Below, piece by piece: positions 42,826 through 51,651 of a stretch of DNA of 64,000 bases. Below the pieces are notes generated by a model that was not told where the DNA came from, ran no database searches, and saw nothing but the letters and a program-made list of their open reading frames with translations. The DNA lies in the NCBI GenBank assembly GCA_001604135.1, contig LVAT01000009.1, positions 222,414-286,413 of the forward strand. The letters are read 5' to 3'. Position 1 is the stretch's first letter; each line of letters begins with the position of its first letter. This DNA comes from Clostridiales bacterium Firm_14. GTDB taxonomy: Bacteria; Bacillota; Clostridia; Saccharofermentanales; Saccharofermentanaceae. Position numbers and translations under genes: made by a program.

Positions 42826-45206
42826 AAGAGACCTCCCGTGCAAAGCAATACGATGATCCTGAACAGGAAGCAGACGATCCATGCGAGGATGCACTGCCAG
42901 AGAACTACTGCCACTGCCCACTTCCAGCCGAGCTCACGCTTGACCGATGCGATAGCAGCGACGCAGGGCGTGTAAAGAAGGCTGAAGATAAGGAGCGTGC
43001 CGGCTTCAAGAACACCTAAGACTGCAGTAATGCCGCCTTCGGCGCCGAAGAGGACTTCGAGCACGGAGACGACGCTCTCCTTGGCCATGAAGCCGCTGAT
43101 AAGTGAAGTTACGATACGCCAGTCGCCGAGGCCAAGAGGCTTCATGATAGGCGCTATGAATCCCGCGATGAGGGCCATTATGCTCGTTGAGGAATCGTCG
43201 ACCAGGTTAAGCCTTAAGTCGAAGCTCTGGAGGAACCAGACGACGACGGTCGCGATGAGGATTACTGAGAAAGCTTTCTGGAGGAAGTCCTTGGCCTTTT
43301 CCCACATGAGCTGCAATGTGCTGCGGAGTGAAGGGAGCCTGTAGTTAGGAAGCTCCATTACGAACGGCGCAGCTTCGCCCTTGAAGAGGACTTTCTTATA
43401 CAGGAATGCGACGAGGATTCCTATTACGATGCTGAGCAGATAAAGGCCCGTCATGATGAGTCCGCCTTTGCCCGGGAAGAACGCGTTTACAAAGAATGCG
43501 TAGATCGGGAGCTTTGCGGTGCAGCTCATGAACGGCGTAAGAATTACCGTCATCTTACGGTCTCTGTCAGAAGGCAGCGTTCTTGTCGACATGACAGCAG
43601 GAACCGTGCATCCGAAGCCGATCAGGAGCGGCACGATCGAGCGCCCGGAAAGGCCTATCTTACGAAGGATCTTGTCCATGAAGAATGCGATCCTCGCGAT
43701 GTATCCGCTGTCTTCCAAAAGCGAGAGGAAGAAGAACATTACGACGACGATCGGCAGGAAGCTCAATACGCTTCCGACGCCCTCGAAAATACCGTCTATT
43801 ATCAGGCTGTGAATGACATCATTTACACCTGCTTTGGTAAGTGCGGTCTCAGTAAGTCCTGTCAGGATCCCGATACCCTGTTCCAGGAGCCACTGAAGGC
43901 CTGCGCCGATTACGTTAAACGTAAGGAAGAATACCAGTCCCATGATGATGATAAAAAGCGGAATGGCCGTGAATTTTCCTGTCAGGATGCGGTCGATCCT
44001 CTCGGATCTTGCGCGCTCTTTGGATTCCTTGGGCTTAATTACCGCCTGTTTGCAGAGTGACATGATGTAAGAGAACCTCATGTCTGCAACTGCTGCGGAA
44101 GGATCAAGGCCTGACTGCTGCTCGAGCTTTACTCTGATGTGCTCAAGGAGATCTTTCTCATTGTCGTCGAGCTTAAGTTTCTCAAGGATAAGAGGGTCGC
44201 CTTCCAATGCCTTGCATGCTGCAAATCTTAAAGGAAGTCCGCATCTTTCAGCATTGTCGTCGACAATGTGCTCGACGGCGTGGATCGAAGAGTGTATGGG
44301 GCTCCCTTCAGGGCAGAAGTCCTGCTCTAATGGAGTCTCGCGATATTTCGCGATGTGGAGTGCGTGGGTTATAAGCTCATCGATACCCTGGTTCTTCGCA
44401 GCAGAGATCGGAACGACAGGAGCGCCCAGAATGTGCTCCATAAGGTTGATATCGACAGAACCGCCATTGCCGGTCAATTCGTCCATCATATTGAGGGCGA
44501 CAACGACAGGGCGTCCGGTCTCTAAAAGCTGCATTGTCAAATATAGATTGCGCTCTATATTTGTGGAGTCAACGATATTGATAATGGCATCGGGCTTGTT
44601 GTCGAGCACGAAGTCACGTGAAACTATCTCTTCCTTGGAATAAGGTGACATCGAATAGATGCCCGGAAGGTCCGTAATTACTGTATTCGGGTGGCCGATT
44701 ATCGCGCCGTCCTTGCGGTCGACCGTAACGCCCGGGAAGTTTCCGACGTGCTGGTTGGAGCCCGTCAGGCGGTTAAATAAAGTGGTCTTGCCGCTGTTCT
44801 GGTTGCCGACGAGCGCGAAGCTCAGGACGTGATCGTCCGGCAGAGGATTTTCTGTCTTCTTGTCGTGGTGAACGCCCGGCTCACCGAGGTTAGGGTGCGC
44901 GACCTTTGATTTGCGCTTCTTGGAATCAGGAGCTGTATTCTGCTCTGCGGCCTTGTTTTCGAGCTTTGTGACGGCGATCTTGTGCGCGTCATCAAGCCTT
45001 AAGGTAAGTTCATAGCCGTGAATGCTGACTTCAACGGGATCACCCATTGGAGCGAACTTTACGATGGTTATCTCGGCACCCGGGATGATGCCCATGTCGA
45101 GAAAATGCTGACGAAGTGCGCCTTCGCCGCCGACCTTGTCAACTATGCAGCTCTCTCCTGCCTTGAGGTGACCTAAATTCATGCCTGTTTCCTTAGCTTC
45201 GCTCAC
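42822..45206 (-). CDS. feoB: FeoA-FeoB fusion ferrous iron transporter
   Basis: A 794-residue protein starting at GTG 45206, with AGAGGG eight bases upstream. An FeoA (SH3-like) domain occupies residues about 8-80, then a linker, and FeoB: G-domain motifs GNQNSGKTT, DLPGIYS, NMMDE and SAAKN (about 125-275), a helical spacer and about eight to ten membrane helices with the gating blocks IGFGCTVPAV and LTPFMSCTAKLPIYA. It imports Fe2+. FeoA is usually separate; here it is fused. Two promoters, each with a palindromic operator in its spacer, lie upstream. Confidence 0.95.
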   Translation of the reverse strand: MSEAKETGMNLGHLKAGESCIVDKVGGEGALRQHFLDMGIIPGAEITIVKFAPMGDPVEVSIHGYELTLRLDDAHKIAVTKLENKAAEQNTAPDSKKRKSKVAHPNLGEPGVHHDKKTENPLPDDHVLSFALVGNQNSGKTTLFNRLTGSNQHVGNFPGVTVDRKDGAIIGHPNTVITDLPGIYSMSPYSKEEIVSRDFVLDNKPDAIINIVDSTNIERNLYLTMQLLETGRPVVVALNMMDELTGNGGSVDINLMEHILGAPVVPISAAKNQGIDELITHALHIAKYRETPLEQDFCPEGSPIHSSIHAVEHIVDDNAERCGLPLRFAACKALEGDPLILEKLKLDDNEKDLLEHIRVKLEQQSGLDPSAAVADMRFSYIMSLCKQAVIKPKESKERARSERIDRILTGKFTAIPLFIIIMGLVFFLTFNVIGAGLQWLLEQGIGILTGLTETALTKAGVNDVIHSLIIDGIFEGVGSVLSFLPIVVVMFFFLSLLEDSGYIARIAFFMDKILRKIGLSGRSIVPLLIGFGCTVPAVMSTRTLPSDRDRKMTVILTPFMSCTAKLPIYAFFVNAFFPGKGGLIMTGLYLLSIVIGILVAFLYKKVLFKGEAAPFVMELPNYRLPSLRSTLQLMWEKAKDFLQKAFSVILIATVVVWFLQSFDLRLNLVDDSSTSIMALIAGFIAPIMKPLGLGDWRIVTSLISGFMAKESVVSVLEVLFGAEGGITAVLGVLEAGTLLIFSLLYTPCVAAIASVKRELGWKWAVAVVLWQCILAWIVCFLFRIIVLLCTGGLL

Positions 45207-45230
45207 GTGAATTCCCTCTTTTCGCGCACC

Positions 45231-45259
45231 ATTATAGTTAGCCGTTGCTAACAAGTCAA
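45231..45259 (-). promoter_or_regulatory. feo promoter P1 with operator in the spacer
   Basis: The minus strand has TTGACT (45259-45254), a 17-bp spacer and TATAAT (45236-45231). The spacer contains GTTAGC-N4-GCTAAC (45237-45252). A DtxR/IdeR/MntR-type metalloregulator is the likely ligand by site shape and by the gene served; this is inference. Confidence 0.75.
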
Positions 45260-45263
45260 CAAG

Positions 45264-45292
45264 ATTATAGTTAGCAGCTGCTAACTTGTCAA
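45264..45292 (-). promoter_or_regulatory. feo promoter P2 with operator in the spacer
   Basis: The minus strand has TTGACA (45292-45287), a 17-bp spacer and TATAAT (45269-45264), a full consensus promoter. The spacer contains the perfect palindrome GTTAGCAGCTGCTAAC (45270-45285). It repeats the layout of P1 33 bp away. Confidence 0.8.
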
Positions 45293-45334
45293 TATACTAT
45301 AGTTTGTCGCCTATCTAATTAAATTATTTAGGGA

Positions 45335-45340
45335 TATACT
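45335..45340 (+). promoter_or_regulatory. -10 box of a likely leaderless YdcF-gene promoter
   Basis: TATACT is followed by seven bases and the ATG at 45348. No ribosome binding site exists. An ATG at 45342 lies only one base past the -10, so transcripts from here would exclude it. Confidence 0.4.
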
Positions 45341-45347
45341 AATGACC

Positions 45348-46829
45348 ATGATTATCAAGTTCTTGAAAAAGTATTTCTTCATAATTCTCGCCATCTTGAT
45401 CGTTGTCGGCAGTTATTTCTACATAGTCGCCACCGGTAACGTATATACGCATGTGCGTAATGATATCAGCTCCAAAAACACCATCCACAAGGTCTATGTC
45501 GAAGAAGACAGCAAGGGTTTTGTCGAGCTTCTTGACTGGAAAACGACTGAAGACAGCATAGTTATTACCGTTAAGGGCGTAAAGCCGGGCAGGTCCTACG
45601 TCATTATCGAGTACGACGATCTCACTTCTCTTTGCGTTTTTATGGTACACAAGAACGGCGTTGTGTCTTATGAGAAATACTTCGGCAACACGACCGGGTC
45701 AAACGCAGTTATCGCCTGCATCGGAGTCTATCTTATCCTTCTGGCGTGCTTCTTCATCATGAAATACAGAAAGTCGGTTAAGGAGAGCCTTTACCGTTAC
45801 GACAATATCCTTTATCTGGGTCTTATCATCTTCATCTTCTATCTGGTCTATTCGCAGGTAACCGCGCTCATATACAAAAACGGCATTGGCGGCGCACTTT
45901 CGAGTGCTGCTGGCTGCACGCAGTCGTTCGTGCTCTTTACCTGGCCTGTAGTCGTTATTACCACCGTCGTCGTTACAATAAGCAACATCCAGCTCATCCG
46001 CAAGGAAGGCAAGTCCTGGAAGAATCTTCTGGGCCTCTTCCTGGGCCTTGTTCTGGGAATCGGCTCGCTTCTTCCTATTGTCATCGGCGAGATCCTTTTC
46101 TACTCCAAGACCATCGACGTGCACTACGAGCGAGGCTTCGGGCGCTTCCTCGAGCTGTTCCTCGAGAATACGGTCTCCGCTTATGTCGCATACCTTGAAT
46201 GTATCCTCATAGGTACGATAATCGTCGCCATAAAAGCTGCGCGCCGCATCCCTGCGTTCGACAAGGATTACATCATCATCCATGGCTGCCAGATCAGAAA
46301 GGACGGCACTCTTACCAAGCTCTTGCAGTCACGTGCTGACCGCGCCGTCGAGTTCGCGAAAATGCAGAAGGATAAGACCGGCAAAGACATTATTTTCGTG
46401 CCCTCAGGCGGAAAAGGCTCTGACGAGGTGATCTCCGAAGGCGAAGCTATCGCACGCTACCTCAAGGAGCAGGGTATCAGCGAAGATAAGATCCTTCTTG
46501 AGAATGAATCAACGAGCACTGAAGAGAACATCAAGTTCGCAAAGAAAAAGATGGAGGAGCACTCCGGATCTGCTGAATATAAAGCAGTGTTTGCAACAAC
46601 GAATTACCACGTCTTCAGGACCGGAATGCTCGCTGAGCAAAGCGGTCTTAAGGCCGAAGGAATAGGCAGCAAGACGAAGGTATATTTCTGGGTCAACGCT
46701 TTTGTCAGAGAGTTCATAGCAACCATCGTAAATGAGAAGAAGACTCACGCAAGAGTCGCGCTGATCCTCTTACTCGTCCAGGTCGCGAGCATCCTGATGA
46801 TGTATGTTTCGGAAGCAATTCTTTCATAA
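45348..46829 (+). CDS. YdcF/ElyC-type (DUF218) membrane protein
   Basis: A 493-residue membrane protein. A first helix (about residues 8-28), a small extracytoplasmic domain and several helices (about 113-135, 148-168, 190-212, 225-250, 275-295) precede a DUF218 domain (IIIHGCQIRKDGTLTKLLQS, VPSGGKGSDEVISEGEAIAR, STSTEENIKFAKKKM, TTNYHVFRTG) and a final helix. DUF218 proteins such as SanA and ElyC are linked to envelope integrity and peptidoglycan lipid-carrier use. The start at 45348 assumes a leaderless transcript; 45342 is the alternative. Confidence 0.83.
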   Translation: MIIKFLKKYFFIILAILIVVGSYFYIVATGNVYTHVRNDISSKNTIHKVYVEEDSKGFVELLDWKTTEDSIVITVKGVKPGRSYVIIEYDDLTSLCVFMVHKNGVVSYEKYFGNTTGSNAVIACIGVYLILLACFFIMKYRKSVKESLYRYDNILYLGLIIFIFYLVYSQVTALIYKNGIGGALSSAAGCTQSFVLFTWPVVVITTVVVTISNIQLIRKEGKSWKNLLGLFLGLVLGIGSLLPIVIGEILFYSKTIDVHYERGFGRFLELFLENTVSAYVAYLECILIGTIIVAIKAARRIPAFDKDYIIIHGCQIRKDGTLTKLLQSRADRAVEFAKMQKDKTGKDIIFVPSGGKGSDEVISEGEAIARYLKEQGISEDKILLENESTSTEENIKFAKKKMEEHSGSAEYKAVFATTNYHVFRTGMLAEQSGLKAEGIGSKTKVYFWVNAFVREFIATIVNEKKTHARVALILLLVQVASILMMYVSEAILS

Positions 46830-46852
46830 ATAATTAAAGTGAGGTAACGGAA

Positions 46853-48328
46853 ATGGAAGCAAAAAAGATCGTAACCGGCGCAAATCCTTATATGCCTTTG
46901 TGGGAACATGTTCCTGACGGTGAGCCCAGAGTATTTACATACAACGGTGAGACAAGGATCTATCTTTACGGTTCTCACGACACCAAGAAGACCGACTACT
47001 GCGGCCCTGATTATGTCGTATGGTCCGCACCCGTTGACGACCCCACGAACTGGACATGCCACGGCGTCTGCTACACGGCATCTGACGGCGGCGATCTCTA
47101 TGCACCCGACGTCGTTCAAAAGGGCGATACTTTCTACATGTATGCAGCAGAGAACAGAGGTTCTTCTATCATGCTCGTTACTTCAAAATGCCCTTGGGGA
47201 CCTTTTGAAAATCCCGTCAAGACAGAACTCGGATTCGACCCCGGAATCCTCGTTGATGACGATGGCAGAGTTTATGCATTCTGGGGCTTCTGCGAATCAC
47301 ACGCAGGCGAGCTCAATGACGATATGGCAACTCTCAAGAAAGAGACAATAAGACATCACATCATGGGACATTCAAAGCCCTTCTGGATCAAGGAAGACGA
47401 CGGTCACGTAGATCCTGTTGACGGATTCTTCGAAGCGTCCAGCCCCAGAAAGATCAACGGCAAATATGTCCTCATCTATTCCAAGCGTTACGAATATCCG
47501 AAGCCTGAGAACGGCGTATTCGGAAGCTGCAACGGATTCCTCTCATACAAGTGGTGCGACACGCCTCTCGGCGACTACCAGCCGGGCGGCGACATCAGCT
47601 TCAACGGCGGTGAAGTCATCACGGGACCTGACGGCAACGGCATCATGACATACCAGTGGGGCAACAACCACGGCTCACTCATGAAGGTAAAGGACCGGTG
47701 GTTTGTCTTCTATCACAGACAGACCGGCTGCAACGAATATTCACGCCAGGCAATGGTCGAACCCGTCGATATCGCAATGGGCAAGGACGGCAAGATCTAC
47801 ATCGGCAAGATCACATATGAGAACGGCGAGCCCGTTAAGTCCGACGTTGTCGAAGCAACATCACAGGGCTTCTACTTAGACGGTCTTGATGCATATTCGA
47901 TTATCTCCGCAGGCTACACATGCCACATGTACGACGGCCTCGGAAAGCCCATGTATCAGGACAACGCAGAGGGTACGAACAAGGATAAAAGAGTCGCTCA
48001 CATCCAGCCTGTTTACGAAGGCGATTCATCACCTGTCGTAGACATCCAGAGCGGCGCTACGATCGGATTCAAGTATCTTAACTTCGGCACTGAAGGCGCA
48101 TCCAAAGCTGAGCTTACGGGCGACATTCCTGCAGGCTTTAAGGTATCGGTCCGCATCGATTCTTATGACGGAAAAGTTGTTGCTGCAACTGAAGTTTCTG
48201 AGGATTCGAAGGTTGTTTCTTTCGAGCTTTCCGAGAAGATCACAGGAAAGCACGCGGCATATTTTGAGTTTATTACCGAAAATGCCGAAGATAGAGCGAT
48301 TTTTGATACTTTTAGATTTCAAAAATAA
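46853..48328 (+). CDS. Glycoside hydrolase family 43 enzyme
   Basis: A 491-residue enzyme without a signal peptide, so probably cytoplasmic. The five-bladed GH43 propeller occupies residues about 1-320: YLYGSHD near the start, LYAPDVVQKGDTFYMYAAEN, ELGFDPGILVDDDGRVYAFW and GFFEASSPRKINGKYVLIYS, whose Glu is the expected general acid. Residues about 340-491 form a beta-rich, CBM6-like module. GH43 enzymes act on arabinosides and xylosides, so it may process oligosaccharides after import. GAGG precedes the start. It follows the YdcF gene by 23 bp. Confidence 0.92.
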   Translation: MEAKKIVTGANPYMPLWEHVPDGEPRVFTYNGETRIYLYGSHDTKKTDYCGPDYVVWSAPVDDPTNWTCHGVCYTASDGGDLYAPDVVQKGDTFYMYAAENRGSSIMLVTSKCPWGPFENPVKTELGFDPGILVDDDGRVYAFWGFCESHAGELNDDMATLKKETIRHHIMGHSKPFWIKEDDGHVDPVDGFFEASSPRKINGKYVLIYSKRYEYPKPENGVFGSCNGFLSYKWCDTPLGDYQPGGDISFNGGEVITGPDGNGIMTYQWGNNHGSLMKVKDRWFVFYHRQTGCNEYSRQAMVEPVDIAMGKDGKIYIGKITYENGEPVKSDVVEATSQGFYLDGLDAYSIISAGYTCHMYDGLGKPMYQDNAEGTNKDKRVAHIQPVYEGDSSPVVDIQSGATIGFKYLNFGTEGASKAELTGDIPAGFKVSVRIDSYDGKVVAATEVSEDSKVVSFELSEKITGKHAAYFEFITENAEDRAIFDTFRFQK

Positions 48329-48376
48329 AAATAATATGATATTCTGTCTTTATCGCGTTAAATGGGGAGGCAGATT

Positions 48377-48934
48377 ATGGGGACAAGGATCGCCAAGATT
48401 ATCAGTGTAATTACAATACTGTCCGTTCTTTGCATGCTCTTAACCTCCTGCGGCGAAAAGAAGATGCCTGCCTATGTGCTTCTGGCAAGCGAACAATCCG
48501 GCCTCGTTCAGGCTTACGATGCTTATTTCGAACTCGACGGAAATTCTCTTAAAGAAGTCAGAGAGGTCCGCTTTGAGAACCTGGTCGAGAGGACTGACAA
48601 TTACAAGGCGATCAAGTTCCTTAGCTATAATTTCAAGGCCTATTCCACGAACGGAAATCCTTCGGATTACTCCTATGAACAGAGCAGCCTTGACACAATG
48701 CCTTTCGAAAAGGCAACGCTTATAAAGTACCTGCGCAAGATGGGCGTTTTCTGGACCGGCGAGATCGAGATCCAGATAACCGAATTCAACGACTATGTCA
48801 TTCTCGAAGCAGCGCACACTGACACCGACAATATAACTGAAGTCAAGACAGGTCTGTTCCGCGGCAGCAAGTACATCGAACTTCCGAAGGGTTCATCGCT
48901 CAGGTCAATAAATACGGTCTACAAAAAGTTTTAA
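48377..48934 (+). CDS. Lipoprotein of unknown function
   Basis: A 185-residue lipoprotein. The start at 48377 is chosen for GGGGAGG six bases upstream; the ATG at 48362 would lie before that site. Signal MGTRIAKIISVITILSVLCM ends in lipobox LTSC. The rest is a compact beta-rich domain without a recognised family. It is 48 bp after the GH43 gene and may be co-transcribed. Confidence 0.75.
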   Translation: MGTRIAKIISVITILSVLCMLLTSCGEKKMPAYVLLASEQSGLVQAYDAYFELDGNSLKEVREVRFENLVERTDNYKAIKFLSYNFKAYSTNGNPSDYSYEQSSLDTMPFEKATLIKYLRKMGVFWTGEIEIQITEFNDYVILEAAHTDTDNITEVKTGLFRGSKYIELPKGSSLRSINTVYKKF

Positions 48935-48937
48935 TCG

Positions 48938-48967
48938 AAAAGCTCCCCGGCAACGGAGAGCTTTTTG
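48938..48967. terminator. Bidirectional terminator between convergent genes
   Basis: AAGCTC (from 48939) and GAGCTT (ending at 48964) pair around CCCGGCAACGGA, with T-rich sequence on the plus strand and AAAA on the left side, giving a T run on the minus strand too. Confidence 0.75.
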
Positions 48968-48973
48968 TTTTAC

Positions 48974-49813
48974 TTAATTAACCTTCTCGATCCAGGTCAG
49001 GAATCTGTCTAATGTCCTGTTCTCGCCGCGCCCGAAAAGAAAACATCCTGCCGTATACCACGAGTGCGTATTCTTCTTATCTTCTACTTCATAGATCTCG
49101 CACTTGTTGCCGACCGTCTTTGCCTTATCCGCGAAATCCTCAGCGCATGCGAATTCTACCAGGCCGTCGTGCCTGCTCTGGATCAGGAGCATCGGAATGT
49201 CACTCTTATCCATGAGCGTCCACGGCTCAGCTTCCGTGCGGTCGTATCCCTTTGCAAAGAGCATTCCCAGGAGCATCTTAAGCGTCATCGACATGCTCTT
49301 CCTGAAGCTGTACGGACCTCCGAAACCGACATACCCGATAACATTTGAGACATCTGCTCCGTACTTCTTCTGCATGGCTTTGCTGTAGCACAGGATCGAT
49401 GACAGATGCGCGCCCGCAGAAGGCCCGCTGACCACTGTCTTTGAGGTGTCGACGCCCTTCTCCTTCATGTATTTTATTGCAGCATTGTACGCCGCACAGA
49501 CATCCTCTATCTGCGCCGGATATTTATTCTTCGGCGACAGTCTGTAGCCTATCGAGATGAAGCGGTATCCCTGCCTTGCCATATTCTGTCCGACATAGTC
49601 AAAGAACTTGGGATTGCCTGCATTCCAGCCGCCCCCGTGGACCCAGATCACAAGTTTGTCGCTTACTGTTTTCGCGGGCTCGTAGTACAGGAAATACTGC
49701 TCTTTGTCGCTGCCGTAATCGACACGTTCCGGAATGAATTCCTTCTTCGTCTTGAAAAGATACTTCCAGAATATCGGGTAATAACTTAAATTCTCTCTTA
49801 TGTAATCGATCAT
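48974..49813 (-). CDS. HSL/acetyl-esterase-type hydrolase
   Basis: A 279-residue esterase of the hormone-sensitive-lipase family. VIWVHGGGWNAG holds the HGGG oxyanion-hole motif, and SGPSAGAHLS the nucleophile elbow (Ser near residue 144). Late SRHDGLVEF and KKNTHSW give the Asp and His. No signal peptide. It overlaps the upstream hydrolase gene by four bases (ATGA), so the two are co-translated, probably under the TetR regulator at the head of the operon. Confidence 0.9.
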   Translation of the reverse strand: MIDYIRENLSYYPIFWKYLFKTKKEFIPERVDYGSDKEQYFLYYEPAKTVSDKLVIWVHGGGWNAGNPKFFDYVGQNMARQGYRFISIGYRLSPKNKYPAQIEDVCAAYNAAIKYMKEKGVDTSKTVVSGPSAGAHLSSILCYSKAMQKKYGADVSNVIGYVGFGGPYSFRKSMSMTLKMLLGMLFAKGYDRTEAEPWTLMDKSDIPMLLIQSRHDGLVEFACAEDFADKAKTVGNKCEIYEVEDKKNTHSWYTAGCFLFGRGENRTLDRFLTWIEKVN

Positions 49814-50559
49814 GACAGGAACTCCTTTAATTCATTGAGCCACTGATCTTGCCTGAAGCAAAAAAGCTCACCGTGCGCGAGGCCCTCAAAGCACCTTATC
49901 TCCATCTTAGGATTAAACTCTTTCATCTTAAGCGCGCCCTTCTTCGATACCGACTCATTGCCCTTCGTGCCGTGCATAAAAAGGATCTTCATGTCATCCC
50001 TATACTTAATGAATTCAAACGGCATAAAGACCGTGCCTATGATGTTATCTACAGACTGACCGCTCATGTTGTCAGCGATCTTAAGGAACGTCTCCCAGTA
50101 TTCGCCCGGAAGGAAATTCTTCCCGAATGAGGCTTTAACTTTCGGATCGCGTGCTCTCGCACTTTTTAAGATACTCTTGTAGTTATTCTTCATTATGCCC
50201 TTGAACAGGCCGTTTACCTTCATCAGCGGCGCACCGTCTACAACGAGGTTCTCTATCTTAAGGCTCGTGTTTTTCGCGACCTCTGAAGCGATCCTTCCGC
50301 CCATTGAGAGCCCTGCCAGCAAGTACACTTCGCCGTTAAGCTCATTTGTAATGTATTCTGTTATTTTCCGCGCTTCGTCTCTGATGCTTATGAACTCGCT
50401 CGTCTCATCTTCAGTGTGCGCGTCCAACTCCGGCACGATCACGTAGTAACCGCCCGCGAACTCTTGGACCACCCTTTTCCAGATCTGATACGGCATGAGC
50501 ATTCCGTGCAGAAGCACGACCGCTTTGTTTTCCTTATTCCCGTATGTGTGAAATACCAT
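49810..50559 (-). CDS. Alpha/beta hydrolase
   Basis: A 249-residue hydrolase. VVLLHGMLMPYQIW contains the HG oxyanion motif and LLAGLSMGGRIA the nucleophile elbow (Ser near residue 101). GLAHGEL near the end carries the catalytic His. The substrate is unknown. It starts four bases after the TetR stop and overlaps the next hydrolase. Confidence 0.88.
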   Translation of the reverse strand: MVFHTYGNKENKAVVLLHGMLMPYQIWKRVVQEFAGGYYVIVPELDAHTEDETSEFISIRDEARKITEYITNELNGEVYLLAGLSMGGRIASEVAKNTSLKIENLVVDGAPLMKVNGLFKGIMKNNYKSILKSARARDPKVKASFGKNFLPGEYWETFLKIADNMSGQSVDNIIGTVFMPFEFIKYRDDMKILFMHGTKGNESVSKKGALKMKEFNPKMEIRCFEGLAHGELFCFRQDQWLNELKEFLS

Positions 50560-50563
50560 TTTC

Positions 50564-51235
50564 TTATGCCTTTCCGCCCATCATGAGTATCACGGACATT
50601 GCAAGATTCCTGAACATGTCTTCGGGCTTGTACTTGCCTTCGACGTGAGGAACCTTGAAGCACTCCGAGAGCACGTAGCCGGTCTGGATGCCGTGGTAAT
50701 TTACGATCATGAACTGGATGATCTCATCCACGCTTGTTGCCGGCTTTAACCTGTTCTTTTTGATAACTTCTTTTATGAATTTCTCCGTCGCCACCGTCGC
50801 ATAAAGCAGCGGGCTCTGCTCATCTTTCCCGAGCCTTTGCGCGATATTCATCGCCCTCTCCGGATCAGTCATCGCGAGCATGTCGCTGTATATCGACACC
50901 TTAAGAAGGTCCGTACCGACTTCCTTCATGTAGTCAGCCTGCATCGCGCAGATGTCGTAAATGGTCTGCTCCCACTTATCCATTTCCGCCCTCTCCAAGA
51001 TCGCATCGAGCCTGTCGTCGATCTTGTTATTCTCATTGATCGTTATGACCAGGTCCTTCAATACCTCATCGAGATCCTTGTAATATCTGTAAATGACCCC
51101 GTGCGAAAAGCCCGTCTCCTCAATGATGTCCTTCATCTCGACCGACGAGATCGGCTTCCTGGTGCACACGCGGTACGCCGCATCAACGATCTCTTTGCGC
51201 TTTTTCTTATAGTATTCTTCACTGACTTTAGGCAT
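50564..51235 (-). CDS. TetR-family transcriptional regulator
   Basis: A 223-residue regulator. The N-terminal helix-turn-helix spans residues about 8-55 (EIVDAAYRVCTRKPISSVEM, IIEETGFSHGVIYRYYKDLD). Start at 51235 is chosen because the promoter TTGACA-N17-TAAAAT (51301-51273) places transcription near 51266, excluding the longer frames. The ribosome binding site is weak. It heads an operon with two hydrolases and probably represses itself through the palindrome over its -10. Confidence 0.88.
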   Translation of the reverse strand: MPKVSEEYYKKKRKEIVDAAYRVCTRKPISSVEMKDIIEETGFSHGVIYRYYKDLDEVLKDLVITINENNKIDDRLDAILERAEMDKWEQTIYDICAMQADYMKEVGTDLLKVSIYSDMLAMTDPERAMNIAQRLGKDEQSPLLYATVATEKFIKEVIKKNRLKPATSVDEIIQFMIVNYHGIQTGYVLSECFKVPHVEGKYKPEDMFRNLAMSVILMMGGKA

Positions 51236-51256
51236 GGTCTTGCGCCCGCTTTCGTA

Positions 51257-51301
51257 AAAATGACTTGGTGTCATTTTAATTTGCTGCGGGGAAGTTGTCA
51301 A
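51257..51301 (-). promoter_or_regulatory. tetR promoter with overlapping operator
   Basis: The minus strand has TTGACA (51301-51296), 17 bp and TAAAAT (51278-51273). The palindrome AAAATGAC-N5-GTCATTTT (51257-51277) covers the -10 and the predicted start, the usual place for a TetR self-operator. Confidence 0.7.
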
Positions 51302-51327
51302 GAGAGGTTGCCTATATCGCCCGGCAT

Positions 51328-51345
51328 ATACCCCTAGGGGGGTAT
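51328..51345. promoter_or_regulatory. CsoR-operator-like GC-tract palindrome
   Basis: ATACCCCTAGGGGGGTAT has 7-bp arms ATACCCC and GGGGTAT around a 4-bp centre, close to the pattern of CsoR-family copper operators. No copper gene or CsoR gene is in the window, so the identification is tentative. Confidence 0.3.
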
Positions 51346-51368
51346 GGAGGTGTTTTCACAAATAAAAA

Positions 51369-51406
51369 GACATACGAAAACTCGAAAATCGCGTTTTTCG
51401 TATGTC
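51369..51406. repeat. 38-bp hairpin element, copy 1
   Basis: GACATACGAAAA (51369-51380) and TTTTCGTATGTC (51395-51406) form a perfect 12-bp stem. Flanking AAAAA and TTTTT runs make it a candidate bidirectional terminator. A second copy is at 51549. Confidence 0.7.
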
Positions 51407-51548
51407 GTTTTTACTTCGTTTTCAACTTTGAAGAGCACTTTTGGGGTTAAGGAATCCTTTTTCGCCGTCGAACAGCTCGAAAAACCTTATAAGCCGGCCT
51501 GCAAGGCAGACTTTTGCTACGTAAAACGCTCAATATACCCCCCTCACC

Positions 51549-51586
51549 GACATACGAAAATCGAAAAAATCGCGATTTCGTATGTC
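51549..51586. repeat. 38-bp hairpin element, copy 2
   Basis: GACATACGAAA (51549-51559) and TTTCGTATGTC (51576-51586) form the same stem as copy 1, with AATCGCG kept near the centre. It lacks a T tract, so it is not simply a terminator. Confidence 0.7.
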
Positions 51587-51651
51587 ATCCCTGCCCGGGC
51601 ATGGTCAAAGACTCAATATGTCATCCCTGCCGGGCGTGGTCAAAGACTCAA
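51581..51651. repeat. Tandem duplication of about 36 bp
   Basis: TATGTCATCCCTGCC...GGTCAAAGACTCAA occurs at 51581-51616 and again at 51617-51651 with one base fewer and one substitution. The first unit begins inside hairpin copy 2. Confidence 0.75.
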
